Numbered from the stretch's first letter, positions 1 through 6,376 are shown. The stretch is 15,562 nucleotides of DNA from Nitrososphaeraceae archaeon (GCA_025449515.1 JANWJI010000107.1:1-15562); one strand, 5' to 3'. Translations and numbers: made by a program. The notes: generated from the letters alone by a model not told the origin.

Positions 1-2
1 GA

Positions 3-155
3 GGAGACGAATTCTTGTTAAGACATATTATTAATATGGTAGCTGAAGCTGTCGCACAAACAAAACATCCGGAAGGCAGGGACGCGCTAGAGCTACAAAA
101 CCGTCTAGTGGCTGAAGCAATAAGGATACACGACGGTTCTACAGTAAGAAAGTGA
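3..155 (+). CDS. 3' end of an unrecognised protein-coding gene (partial)
   Basis: The reading frame is open from the window edge (first full codon at 3) to a TGA at 153-155, giving about 50 C-terminal residues. The sequence is helical and charged in character, containing VAEAVAQTKHPEGRDALE and ending HDGSTVRK. The other two plus-strand frames stop within the first 35 bases, so this is the only open one. I do not recognise the family. It lies on the same strand as the proteasome gene, about 170 nt upstream, so co-transcription is possible but not shown. Confidence 0.6.
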   Translation, partial: GDEFLLRHIINMVAEAVAQTKHPEGRDALELQNRLVAEAIRIHDGSTVRK

Positions 156-326
156 GAAATTTGCAAGCATTTTCTTCCAATTTTGATATTTCAAATCCTA
201 TTTAGAGATTAATAGACCGTTGGAATGGTGTTAACACGCATATAGAATTTAGAATAACCAAATTGAGATGCTTAGTTTAATAGAAACGACTAAATCTAAC
301 CTGTATAAGATATATCATGAAAATCT
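156..326 (+). promoter_or_regulatory. AT-rich intergenic region with probable psmB promoter
   Basis: There is no gene in this 171-bp stretch. It is AT-rich, with TATA-like runs around 276-282 and 303-315 before the ATG at 327. Which of these acts as the TATA box cannot be decided by eye. The ATG at 317 is out of frame with the proteasome gene. Confidence 0.35.
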
Positions 327-923
327 ATGGCGTTTCAATTTATGCCTGGTGCAACCGCGGTTGGAATCACTTTTTCTGAAGGTGTTGTACTGGCCGCTGA
401 AAAACGTGTTTCATATGGAAATTTTGTGATAAATAAGAATACAAAGAAAACTTTTCTGGTAACAGATTATGTCGGGGCCGCTTGTGCTGGAATGATCGCT
501 GACATGCAAGTACTAGTCAGGCAGGTCGGAGCTTTGGCGAAAATAAGAAAACTCGAAATTCGACGCAACGTAGCTCCTAATTCCATTGCAAAACTAATGT
601 CTGTGATAATGTTCGAGCGGAGATTTTTTCCCCTATTGACCCAAGTAATTGTAGGCGGAATTACAGATAAACCCAGCATATACACCCTAGATCCTGTTGG
701 CTCGGTTCTGCCAGATGATTATGCAGCAGTTGGTACGGGAGCAGAAATGGCTTTAGGAGTGTTAGATTCGGGATTTAAAAAACAAATTTCTCGGGAGAAA
801 GCTCGTGAACTAGCAATCAAAGCGATCAGATCATCTGTTCAACGAGATTCAGCTAGCGGCGATGGCATAGATGTTATTATTACTACTACTAGTGGACATA
901 CAGAGGAAACGATGAGTTTCTAG
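327..923 (+). CDS. psmB: 20S proteasome beta-type subunit, catalytic Thr1 replaced by Ala
   Basis: This 198-aa protein is a proteasome beta subunit (Ntn-hydrolase fold) of the archaeal 20S core particle, which degrades proteins unfolded by AAA ATPases. After a short leader (MAFQFMPG) comes ATAVGIT, where active archaeal subunits have TTTVGIT. With ungapped alignment, A9 sits at the catalytic Thr1 position, T10 at Thr2, E25 at Glu17 and K41 at Lys33. The downstream RDSASGDGID block carrying the Asp166/Ser169 equivalents is intact. Only the nucleophile is missing, so this is probably a non-catalytic subunit that assembles with an active beta encoded elsewhere. Some Crenarchaeota have a similar inactive beta beside an active one. 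The length is normal and nothing suggests a pseudogene. The ATG at 327 is the only sensible start. Family assignment is firm; lack of activity is inference. Confidence 0.93.
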   Translation: MAFQFMPGATAVGITFSEGVVLAAEKRVSYGNFVINKNTKKTFLVTDYVGAACAGMIADMQVLVRQVGALAKIRKLEIRRNVAPNSIAKLMSVIMFERRFFPLLTQVIVGGITDKPSIYTLDPVGSVLPDDYAAVGTGAEMALGVLDSGFKKQISREKARELAIKAIRSSVQRDSASGDGIDVIITTTSGHTEETMSF

Positions 924-1032
924 GCAGCCAATTGCGACAGGCGTTAGTCTTTACAAACCCGTTAGGACCAAAAACGCTACGACATGATAAGAAAAATAGA
1001 TATGCATGAAGTGAGCACATTTCTAAGCTGGA

Positions 1033-1116
1033 ATGTGCGAATCAATAGATGAAGAAGTCGAAGAAGAATTCGAAAATGACTTAAATGAAGATATCGATGA
1101 TGAAGAGAATATGTAG
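1033..1116 (+). CDS. possible 27-aa acidic micro-protein
   Basis: ATG at 1033, stop TAG at 1114-1116, with an in-frame TAA just upstream (1024). The product begins MCESIDEEVEEEFEND and is dominated by Glu and Asp with one Cys. It follows psmB by about 110 nt on the same strand and precedes a T8 tract at 1190-1197 that could end the transcript. A TATA-like stretch lies near 1000-1006. The acidic composition could also come from purine-rich DNA by chance. No family is recognised, so this is a weak call. Confidence 0.3.
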   Translation: MCESIDEEVEEEFENDLNEDIDDEENM

Positions 1117-1186
1117 TCTATAATGAGTAGCATGTAGCAATTAATTACTTTTCGAAGATACCTATGGATTACCGCTTGTTCGAGAT

Positions 1187-1197
1187 TTCTTTTTTTT
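1187..1197 (+). terminator. T-tract, candidate terminator downstream of psmB
   Basis: A run of eight T (1190-1197), preceded by ATTTC, lies in the non-coding stretch after psmB and the acidic micro-ORF. Archaeal RNA polymerase terminates at U-rich tracts without needing a hairpin. Placement fits the end of the plus-strand transcript before the minus-strand gene at 1236. Confidence 0.4.
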
Positions 1198-1235
1198 GAA
1201 TCATCCATACTTCATATAAGAGGTAATCGGAATTG

Positions 1236-1403
1236 TCAATGCTTGTAATCACTTAGTATATCTCTGTACCTTGGATCTTTATATGAAATGTACTTGACAT
1301 ACTCGCCATAAGTCATACTTAAAGGACAACTTTTACATCGCACAAATGAAAAATCATCTGATAATTCAGCTATTTTCTTACAATCAGGACAATGTATCTT
1401 CAA
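1236..1403 (-). CDS. small zinc-ribbon protein (55 aa, TTG start)
   Basis: A 55-aa reading frame begins at TTG (1403-1401) and ends at TGA (1238-1236). It begins LKIHCPDCKKIAEL and contains VRCKSCPLSMTYGEY, giving two CxxC pairs (C5/C8 and C23/C26), the layout of a minimal zinc ribbon. The C-terminus is rich in Tyr, Lys and Asp (YISYKDPRYRDIL). An in-frame stop lies two codons upstream, so TTG is the only usual start codon available. An AT-rich TATA-like box at 1423-1434 is about 25 nt upstream, fitting a leaderless mRNA. It lies downstream of rpoP on the same strand. The function is unknown; small zinc ribbons of this kind often contact nucleic acid or larger complexes. Confidence 0.65.
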   Translation of the reverse strand: MKIHCPDCKKIAELSDDFSFVRCKSCPLSMTYGEYVKYISYKDPRYRDILSDYKH

Positions 1404-1422
1404 TAGCTACTATAAGTTAAAC

Positions 1423-1434
1423 AATAATAAAATT
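1423..1434 (-). promoter_or_regulatory. TATA-like box for the 55-aa zinc-ribbon gene
   Basis: An A/T-only stretch centred about 25 nt upstream of the TTG start at 1403, the usual archaeal TATA-to-start spacing for leaderless genes. Confidence 0.35.
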
Positions 1435-1491
1435 CTAACTAATTCAAAGTCTTGTATTTATTCTTCAGCCAATATGAAAAGAAAGCTACTA

Positions 1492-1554
1492 CAAGACCTA
1501 CAAGACCTACAAGACCTACAAGACCTACAAGACCTACAAGACCTACAAGACCTA
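1492..1554. repeat. 9-bp tandem repeat, seven perfect units (CAAGACCTA)
   Basis: Seven exact copies of CAAGACCTA run head to tail, followed by a degenerate partial copy (CACGGCCTT). The unit is a multiple of three, so every frame repeats. On the minus strand the rpoP frame reads TAG-GTC-TTG, so the rpoP stop lies in the first unit and six more in-frame stops follow. The next minus frame reads (Val-Gly-Leu)7, and the plus strand reads (Gln-Asp-Leu)7 from an ATG at 1474. It is probably a replication-slippage repeat whose copy number varies between strains. Confidence 0.95.
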
Positions 1555-1713
1555 CACGGCCTTTACTTGCTTTACTATTGGTTGACGTGATTTTCTAAAG
1601 ACGCGAAAGCCACAGATGCACTTGATTTCTGGTAATCTTGAAAGCTCTTCAACTGAAACTGACATGCCGCATCTCATACAATCATAAATTACATCGCCAA
1701 GATCTTCAGCCAT
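1552..1713 (-). CDS. rpoP: DNA-directed RNA polymerase subunit P (Rpb12-like)
   Basis: This 53-aa protein matches the archaeal RNA polymerase subunit P, the Rpb12 equivalent that stabilises the Rpo3/Rpo10 assembly platform. It contains YDCMRCGMSVSVEELSRLP, then KCICGFRVFRKSRQPIVKQVKA. The zinc ligands are C12/C15 and C32/C34; the second pair is CxC rather than CxxC, and the CGFRVFRK and IVKxVKA segments are typical of the family. The ATG at 1713 is preceded by a TATA-like box (1737-1746) about 28 nt upstream, fitting a leaderless transcript. The stop codon lies in the first unit of the 9-bp tandem repeat. Neighbours are a small zinc ribbon downstream and a GTPase gene upstream. Confidence 0.88.
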   Translation of the reverse strand: MAEDLGDVIYDCMRCGMSVSVEELSRLPEIKCICGFRVFRKSRQPIVKQVKAV

Positions 1714-1967
1714 TAATACTAACATTCAGCTTAAAGTAAATTTAAAGATTGTGAATTTAAGTTACGAAGTATTTCATAAAAGACATACATTTGTGGGCAT
1801 TTACTGTATAGAATCAGTTACCAATGTACATCTAAATGGGATAAACTATAGAAGATGGTTAAGCAGCCGCTTTTACTTCTCGTCGACGAGTTACGAATTG
1901 ATCTTTGTCATAACGAAGAAGATTAGAAAAGAAAACGTCACGGATGTAATTGAGGAGGAATCGGTGG
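1714..1967. other. 254-bp intergenic region between the GTPase gene and rpoP
   Basis: It holds the rpoP promoter near 1737-1746 and a perfect 12-bp palindrome, CTCGTCGACGAG, at 1879-1890. A plus-strand frame starting GTG at 1751 runs through it into the antisense of the GTPase 3' end, but it has no recognisable domain and I do not call it. No RNA gene is visible. Confidence 0.4.
1737..1746 (-). promoter_or_regulatory. TATA box of rpoP
   Basis: TTTAAATTTA on the minus strand, centred about 28 nt upstream of the rpoP ATG. Confidence 0.5.
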
Positions 1968-3185
1968 TTAGTTTTGCCTCTTTTTTCGGGCTGACACAAT
2001 GGAAAGAATGTCTCGGTCTTTCAGATGGTAAGAGGTAGGTAATCTCAAGCCGTCTCGGACGTCTATCGCATAAAGCAAGCCTTTGGCTAGATCAGTATGA
2101 ATGTCCTCAGCCAGATCCTTTACTGTGGATCCAGTCTTCATCAAATAGACATCAGGCAAAACATTGCCGGACCGATCAGACATTTTCGAAGGGTCTGCAA
2201 CAGGGTAGACGGCATTCATTCTCAAAAGCTTAAATACCGCCACGTTTATGGCGAACTGGACACCAGTTCTCATGTATTCGTTTAGTACGTCCTTCCGAAT
2301 GAAATTGAGGGCCCATTTTTGTTTGTCATTCAAGCTTGACTGGTTGGTCATTTCAAATCGTTCATCACCAGGGAGATACTTTATCAATCCGCGAGCCTGA
2401 GCACGGCGTAATGTAAGTTCAGCGTCTGCACTTGTTGGAACGATAATTGAGTCCTTGTACTCCTCTCGCAACCTTCTAAAATTCTCTGTTGCAACCGGCA
2501 GATCGACCTTATTGGCCACGATGAGTGTCGGCTTTGAAATCTCTCTTAAGCTCCAACAAAAATTTCTCCGATTTTCTGGATTGAAATCATCAAATTTTAT
2601 ATTCTGGAGCTCGTTCACTGAAAGGGCATATTTGACATGATCTTCTCTAACGCCGATCCCTCTAAAGATCTCGGTGATTGACGAAACCACATCATTGGAA
2701 GAATGTATTGATCTTGAAATCTTGTCATAATTTCCTTCGAGCAGTTTCAGATACCACATTATAACTTCTTCCTCAATATCTGCTATATCAGCGATAGGGT
2801 CTCCTGTTCCAGGTTCAGCGATCTTACCAGAGGCATCAATACTGCCTGACACATCTACAATATGAAGGAGGGCATCTGATTGAGCTGCTATAGACAAAAA
2901 TTGATTTCCAAGACCTTTTCCCTCCCATGCACCTTTGATAAGTCCAGGCAGATCGACGAGTTCTATAGGGATAAATCTCCAACCATCAATACATCTTGAA
3001 TTTCGCGGCGAGTCAAGCACTCCTAGCTCCTTATGAACACATAGTGTTATGGCACTGGCGTTACCCACATTAGGTTGTTTGGTTACGAATGGGTAATTGG
3101 ATATTTCGGCAGATCCCAGCGTCGCCGCGTTAAAAAAAGTCGTCTTGCCAGTATTAGTTTTACCAATCAAACCAATCTTTATCAT
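1968..3185 (-). CDS. YchF/Obg-like GTPase with C-terminal TGS domain
   Basis: This 405-aa TRAFAC-class P-loop NTPase belongs to the Obg/YchF group, ribosome-associated switch proteins. Motifs in order are the P-loop GKTNTGKT (8-15), the switch I segment YPFVTKQPNVG (31-41), DLPG (78-81), the family signature AWEGKGLGNQFL (86-97), and NKVD (225-228). A TGS domain occupies about 340-400 (GNVLPDVYLMKTGSTVKDLA). Bacterial YchF and eukaryotic OLA1 have NxxE in place of NKxD and prefer ATP. The NKVD here predicts GTP specificity and places it with the archaeal subgroup. The ATG at 3185 is preceded by a TATA box at 3208-3220. A GGGGGAG stretch sits 4 nt before the ATG, but given the TATA position it may lie at or before the transcription start. 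It follows ilvD by 68 nt on the same strand. Confidence 0.9.
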   Translation of the reverse strand: MIKIGLIGKTNTGKTTFFNAATLGSAEISNYPFVTKQPNVGNASAITLCVHKELGVLDSPRNSRCIDGWRFIPIELVDLPGLIKGAWEGKGLGNQFLSIAAQSDALLHIVDVSGSIDASGKIAEPGTGDPIADIADIEEEVIMWYLKLLEGNYDKISRSIHSSNDVVSSITEIFRGIGVREDHVKYALSVNELQNIKFDDFNPENRRNFCWSLREISKPTLIVANKVDLPVATENFRRLREEYKDSIIVPTSADAELTLRRAQARGLIKYLPGDERFEMTNQSSLNDKQKWALNFIRKDVLNEYMRTGVQFAINVAVFKLLRMNAVYPVADPSKMSDRSGNVLPDVYLMKTGSTVKDLAEDIHTDLAKGLLYAIDVRDGLRLPTSYHLKDRDILSIVSARKKRQN

Positions 3186-3207
3186 AAAACTCCCCCATTG
3201 ACTAGAT

Positions 3208-3220
3208 CTTATAAATATAT
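3208..3220 (-). promoter_or_regulatory. TATA box of the YchF-like GTPase gene
   Basis: ATATATTTATAAG on the minus strand, centred about 28 nt from the ATG, in the 68-bp gap after ilvD. It suggests the GTPase gene has its own promoter even though it is co-oriented with ilvD. Confidence 0.5.
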
Positions 3221-3253
3221 TCGTCTGGTTGTTATGCTAACACAACAGCAGCA

Positions 3254-4936
3254 TCATCTGACCGCTAAGGGAACTGTAATAGCTCCGTTTGAAGCTGATT
3301 GAACCAAGGTGGAATATTTTGCGAGTGCTCCAGATCTATAACGCGGTCGTATTGGTTTCCACGATCTCCTTCTTTTCTTAAATTCTGTGGAGGTTAATTG
3401 TATACTTAATTTTCCCTTTGGAATATCTATTTCGATTATGTCGCCGTTTTTTATAAATGCAATGGGTCCACCAACGAAAGCCTCTGGGCTCACATGGCCT
3501 ACCATGAAGCCTCTAGTTGCCCCTGAAAATCGTCCATCCGTGATCATTGCGACTTTTTCTCCCAAGCTTTGTCCTACGACGGCAGCCGTCACGGCAAGCA
3601 TCTCTCGCATACCGGGTCCCCCCTTAGGCCCTTCGTATCTAATAACTATTACATCACCTTCAATTATCTTTTGCTTCGCCAAGGCGTCAAATGCAGCTTC
3701 TTCAGAATCAAAGACTTTTGCCTTGCCGACAAATTTTGTTCTGTTAATGCCGGCAATCTTTAATACTGCTCCCTCTGGTGCAAGGGTTCCCTTCAGAATT
3801 TTCAATGTTCCCTCTTTGTGGATAGGATTTTCAATTGGCTTCACTACCCTCTGAGATTGCGTATTAATAAATTGGATCGAATTAATATTTTCTCTGATAG
3901 TTTTGCCAGTTACTGTAATTGCGTCGCCGTTTATCAATCCTGCTTTTAAAAGGCTATTCATCACAATAGGTATACCTCCAATATCATCCAAATCTCGCAT
4001 GACGTACATACCGCCAGGTCTTAAATCTGCAATATGCGGAACTTTACGTCGTATCCTCTCGAAATCTTCTAGCCTTAACTTGATTCCAGCCTCCCATGAC
4101 AATGCCAAAAGGTGCAAAACCGAATTTGTTGATCCACCAATAGCATTTACGATTGCAATTGCATTCTCAAATGCATCAAAAGTCATGATATCCTTGGGTC
4201 TGATGTTGCTTTCAATTAGGCTGTGAATTTGTCTGCCGGCGTCGTAGCATAATTTTGTCCTTTGATCACTTTCTGCAGGTGGAGATGAGCTGCCTGGGAA
4301 TGAGATGCCAATAGCTTCTGCTACAGATGCCATCGTATTTGCTGTGTACATCCCGGCACATGAACCTGCTGAAGGGCACGCGACGTTTTCTAAACTAAGA
4401 AGTTCCTGCTCGGTTATCTTTCCAGAATCATACATACCTACTGCTTCATATACGTCCTGAATAGTAACCTGCTTACCATTCCAGGACCCGGGTAAGATTG
4501 TACCGCCGTATACAAAAATCGAGGGCCTATTTAATCTCGCCATGGCCATCATCGTACCAGGTAGACTCTTGTCACAGCCTGAAATTCCAACTAATCCATC
4601 ATACTGATGTGCGCGCATCATGACCTCTATAGAGTCGGCAATGATTTCCCTGCTAACAAGAGATGCCCTCATACCCTCATGACCCATAGCTATTCCATCC
4701 GAGACCGCAATAGTGGTAAATTCTCTAGGAGTACATCCCCCGTCCTTTGCTCCCTCTTTCGCGGCATGTGCTAACCGTCCCAAGTGAATGTTACATGGAG
4801 TAGCTTCATTGCACGAAGAACAGACTGCAATCATCGGTCGAGCCAAGTCCTCTTCCACCAGACCCATGGCCTTGTACATTGCTCTCTGAGGCGCTCTTGA
4901 AGGACCTTGAAGAACCGTTCTACTAGGTAAATCCAA
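3254..4936 (-). CDS. ilvD: dihydroxy-acid dehydratase
   Basis: This 560-aa Fe-S dehydratase converts 2,3-dihydroxy-isovalerate and 2,3-dihydroxy-3-methylvalerate to the 2-oxoacids of valine and isoleucine biosynthesis. The three cluster cysteines are C48 (NEATPCN), C121 (SGCDKSLPG) and C193 (AGSCAGMYTANTM). K123 is the expected carbamylated metal-binding lysine. The catalytic serine is S471 in DGRFSGATRG. The GGSTNSVLHLLA segment (268-279) and the C-terminal SGALAKY/SASNGAITVP block are also typical. The length is normal. The start is TTG at 4936-4934; an in-frame TAA lies five codons upstream and no ATG or GTG intervenes. A strong TATA box at 4954-4966 is about 24 nt upstream, which supports a leaderless TTG start. 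No other branched-chain gene lies nearby, so it stands alone. Confidence 0.96.
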   Translation of the reverse strand: MDLPSRTVLQGPSRAPQRAMYKAMGLVEEDLARPMIAVCSSCNEATPCNIHLGRLAHAAKEGAKDGGCTPREFTTIAVSDGIAMGHEGMRASLVSREIIADSIEVMMRAHQYDGLVGISGCDKSLPGTMMAMARLNRPSIFVYGGTILPGSWNGKQVTIQDVYEAVGMYDSGKITEQELLSLENVACPSAGSCAGMYTANTMASVAEAIGISFPGSSSPPAESDQRTKLCYDAGRQIHSLIESNIRPKDIMTFDAFENAIAIVNAIGGSTNSVLHLLALSWEAGIKLRLEDFERIRRKVPHIADLRPGGMYVMRDLDDIGGIPIVMNSLLKAGLINGDAITVTGKTIRENINSIQFINTQSQRVVKPIENPIHKEGTLKILKGTLAPEGAVLKIAGINRTKFVGKAKVFDSEEAAFDALAKQKIIEGDVIVIRYEGPKGGPGMREMLAVTAAVVGQSLGEKVAMITDGRFSGATRGFMVGHVSPEAFVGGPIAFIKNGDIIEIDIPKGKLSIQLTSTEFKKRRRSWKPIRPRYRSGALAKYSTLVQSASNGAITVPLAVR

Positions 4937-4953
4937 TTCGGATCCTATTTATC

Positions 4954-4966
4954 TTTTATATATTTT
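4954..4966 (-). promoter_or_regulatory. TATA box of ilvD
   Basis: AAAATATATAAAA on the minus strand, centred about 24 nt upstream of the TTG start. It supports both the unusual start codon and a leaderless mRNA. Confidence 0.5.
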
Positions 4967-5002
4967 AAGATTCTTTTTGCTGAATTTTATTATACAGGAA
5001 TT

Positions 5003-5191
5003 TCATTCGAGCAAAGCAGTGATCTTGATTGCGTCAAGGCCTTCTAGCTTGAAGATGGTCTCGCACATCCCACATTCAGCATTCCCACTGGACAGATCAT
5101 TTGCTGAAATTTCTTCATTCTGATAGTCGCATTTAGGGCATCGGAATGAAAAGGAAATATCAAAACTATCAAGTTCTACTGTTTCAGTCAT
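5003..5191 (-). CDS. small zinc-ribbon protein (62 aa)
   Basis: A 62-aa acidic protein with two CxxC pairs, FRCPKCDYQNEE (C18/C21) and NAECGMCETIFKLEG (C37/C40), spaced like a classic zinc ribbon. The second half, CETIFKLEGLDAIKITALLE, would form the ribbon strands. The ATG at 5191 has a TATA box (5207-5223) about 25 nt upstream, implying a leaderless mRNA. It sits 66 nt upstream of ilvD on the same strand, but the ilvD promoter lies between them. The function is unknown; it could be a nucleic-acid-binding or metal-handling accessory protein. Confidence 0.78.
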   Translation of the reverse strand: MTETVELDSFDISFSFRCPKCDYQNEEISANDLSSGNAECGMCETIFKLEGLDAIKITALLE

Positions 5192-5206
5192 AGTATTTAC
5201 TAGGAT

Positions 5207-5223
5207 GAATATATTATATTTAA
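5207..5223 (-). promoter_or_regulatory. TATA box of the 62-aa zinc-ribbon gene
   Basis: TTAAATATAATATATTC on the minus strand, about 25 nt upstream of the ATG at 5191. Confidence 0.45.
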
Positions 5224-5402
5224 GATATGCTGTGCGATCGCTACGAAAATCAACTATGATCCTCGTAACAAATGCCTTCAGGTAAAATGCCCTCTATAGA
5301 GTATTAAATTCTAGGCTAGTCCATCCTATTTCCTTAATTATATGGTTTTAGCATCTTACTGCCTAATTTAGACAAAGGGGTGTTTATAATCGATCTCTGA
5401 AA

Positions 5403-5413
5403 TAAATATATAG
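5403..5413 (+). promoter_or_regulatory. TATA box of the HIT-family gene
   Basis: TAAATATATAG lies about 34 nt upstream of the ATG at 5443, so the mRNA would carry a leader of only a few bases. The rest of the divergent 5192-5442 region shows no convincing gene. Confidence 0.45.
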
Positions 5414-5442
5414 CATACAAATGTCTACCCGTAAATAGAGTA

Positions 5443-5895
5443 ATGCGTAAAACAACATTGTGCATTTTTTGTTCCATAATTCAAGGTGATGCACCAGGTG
5501 TACTTGTTTATACTGATAATGAGTTTGTTGCACTGATGGACAAATATCCAGTCAATTACGGACATACCCTCTTGGTACCCAAATTACACTACAATGATCT
5601 ATTATCCATGCCTATAGATCTAATTGGCAGAATGTATTGTATGGCAGCGAATTTAGCAAAGGCAATAGTTTTGTCGGTTAAGGCAGACGGGTTTAATCTG
5701 GGTCAGAATAATGGGCGCGCAGCAAATCAAATTGTGCCTCACGTTCACGTGCATATTATTCCTCGTTATAACTATGACAGTCCTAACGGAAACTGGCCAT
5801 CTAGAAAAGTCGCGTCTCTCGTAGAGCTAGCTAGGATCGCTGAATCAATCAGCAAATCTATAGCTGAACCACTTTCTTCAGGATATCTTCAATAA
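5443..5895 (+). CDS. HIT-family nucleotide hydrolase/transferase
   Basis: This 150-aa histidine-triad protein probably hydrolyses or transfers nucleoside monophosphates from phosphoramidate, dinucleoside polyphosphate or aminoacyl-AMP substrates. The catalytic signature is VPHVHVHIIPR with H100, H102 and H104. The N-terminus has CIFCSIIQGDAPG (C7/C10), half of the zinc site found in many HIT proteins. The segment GHTLLVPKLHYNDLL (40-54) is the usual substrate-pocket strand, and GFNLGQNNGRAANQ (83-96) is the typical loop before the triad. The length is normal for the HINT/Fhit-like branch. It is transcribed divergently from the 62-aa zinc-ribbon gene. The exact substrate cannot be read from the sequence. 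Confidence 0.92.
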   Translation: MRKTTLCIFCSIIQGDAPGVLVYTDNEFVALMDKYPVNYGHTLLVPKLHYNDLLSMPIDLIGRMYCMAANLAKAIVLSVKADGFNLGQNNGRAANQIVPHVHVHIIPRYNYDSPNGNWPSRKVASLVELARIAESISKSIAEPLSSGYLQ

Positions 5896-5903
5896 GGGTC
5901 AGA

Positions 5904-5913
5904 TAATTTTTTC
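5904..5913 (+). terminator. T-tract after the HIT gene
   Basis: An AATTTTTTC tract starts within 10-15 nt after the HIT stop codon, a likely archaeal U-tract terminator. No stable hairpin accompanies it. Confidence 0.35.
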
Positions 5914-6034
5914 GACAGACACCAAATTCGCCCCTCTTCCATAGTTCGGTTCTGGGATTCGAGTTCATTCATTGTCCGCGGGTTGTTAAAAAAAACGAAG
6001 TAAATTCCTTTTAAACAGAGTGTAGACAAGGTTT

Positions 6035-6268
6035 ATGGTGGATTCAGTCCAGATAAACAGAAGTTCCAAGTATAACACGGTCGAATTGGTTTATTCAATG
6101 ATTCAAAGGCATAGTGGACAATTGACGGCGAAATTATTAGAGAAAGAATTTGGAAGTAAATATGTAGTCCATTATGCAATCACGCGTTTGACCAAGGAAG
6201 GCAAGATTAAAAGAGTGCGTGGATTCGGACCAAATCGAATCGAATTCTTTTATTTGGATATTGCATAA
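6035..6268 (+). CDS. small winged-helix DNA-binding protein (77 aa)
   Basis: A 77-aa basic protein that reads as a single winged-helix domain. VELVYSMIQRHSGQLTAKLL (16-35) would be helices 1-2, LEKEFGSKYVVHYAITRLTK the recognition-helix region, and GKIKRVRGFGPNRIEFFYL the wing with its basic hairpin. It has no ligand-binding or dimerisation extension, so it may be a minimal transcription regulator or chromatin-associated factor. The ATG at 6035 has a TATA-like TTTTAAAC at 6009-6016, about 22 nt upstream, so the transcript is probably leaderless. The gene lies 139 nt after the HIT gene on the same strand. Its target is unknown. Confidence 0.75.
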   Translation: MVDSVQINRSSKYNTVELVYSMIQRHSGQLTAKLLEKEFGSKYVVHYAITRLTKEGKIKRVRGFGPNRIEFFYLDIA

Positions 6269-6301
6269 CTCACTACTTCGAATTTTCTAAGCAACGACCT
6301 A

Positions 6302-6376
6302 ATGATTTTATCAGGAGACGAATTATCAGATCTGGCACTAAAAAATGGAGATAGTATTCAAAAGACCATTTTCTAG
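6302..6376 (+). pseudogene. 24-codon ORF resembling the N-terminus of dCTP deaminase
   Basis: ATG at 6302, TAG at 6374-6376. The product begins MILSGDELSDLALKNGD, and many dCTP deaminases begin MILSxxxL. After 24 codons it stops, and none of the three downstream frames continues like a deaminase. It converges on the zf-HIT-like gene, overlapping its stop. It may be the relic of a dcd gene or a chance resemblance. Confidence 0.15.

Noticed and set aside
1492..1554. Repeat array as a CRISPR
   Set aside because: The units are 9 bp and directly adjacent with no spacers, so it is a simple tandem repeat.
1751..2038. 95-codon plus-strand frame with GTG start
   Set aside because: It runs 71 bp into the antisense of the GTPase 3' end, shows no domain or motif, and lacks a clear promoter.
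3387..3854. 155-codon plus-strand frame inside ilvD
   Set aside because: It is antisense to well-conserved ilvD sequence; its Pro/Ser/Ile-rich composition is what the reverse complement of ilvD codons gives.
5224..5400. Possible small gene in the gap between the 62-aa zinc ribbon and the HIT gene
   Set aside because: All frames are short and lack a start codon with plausible coding character. Only promoter elements at the two ends are supported.
5940..5985. tRNA-like T-arm (GGATTCGAGTTC)
   Set aside because: It contains a TTCGAGT loop, but the flanking five bases on each side do not pair and no acceptor or anticodon arm is found on either strand.
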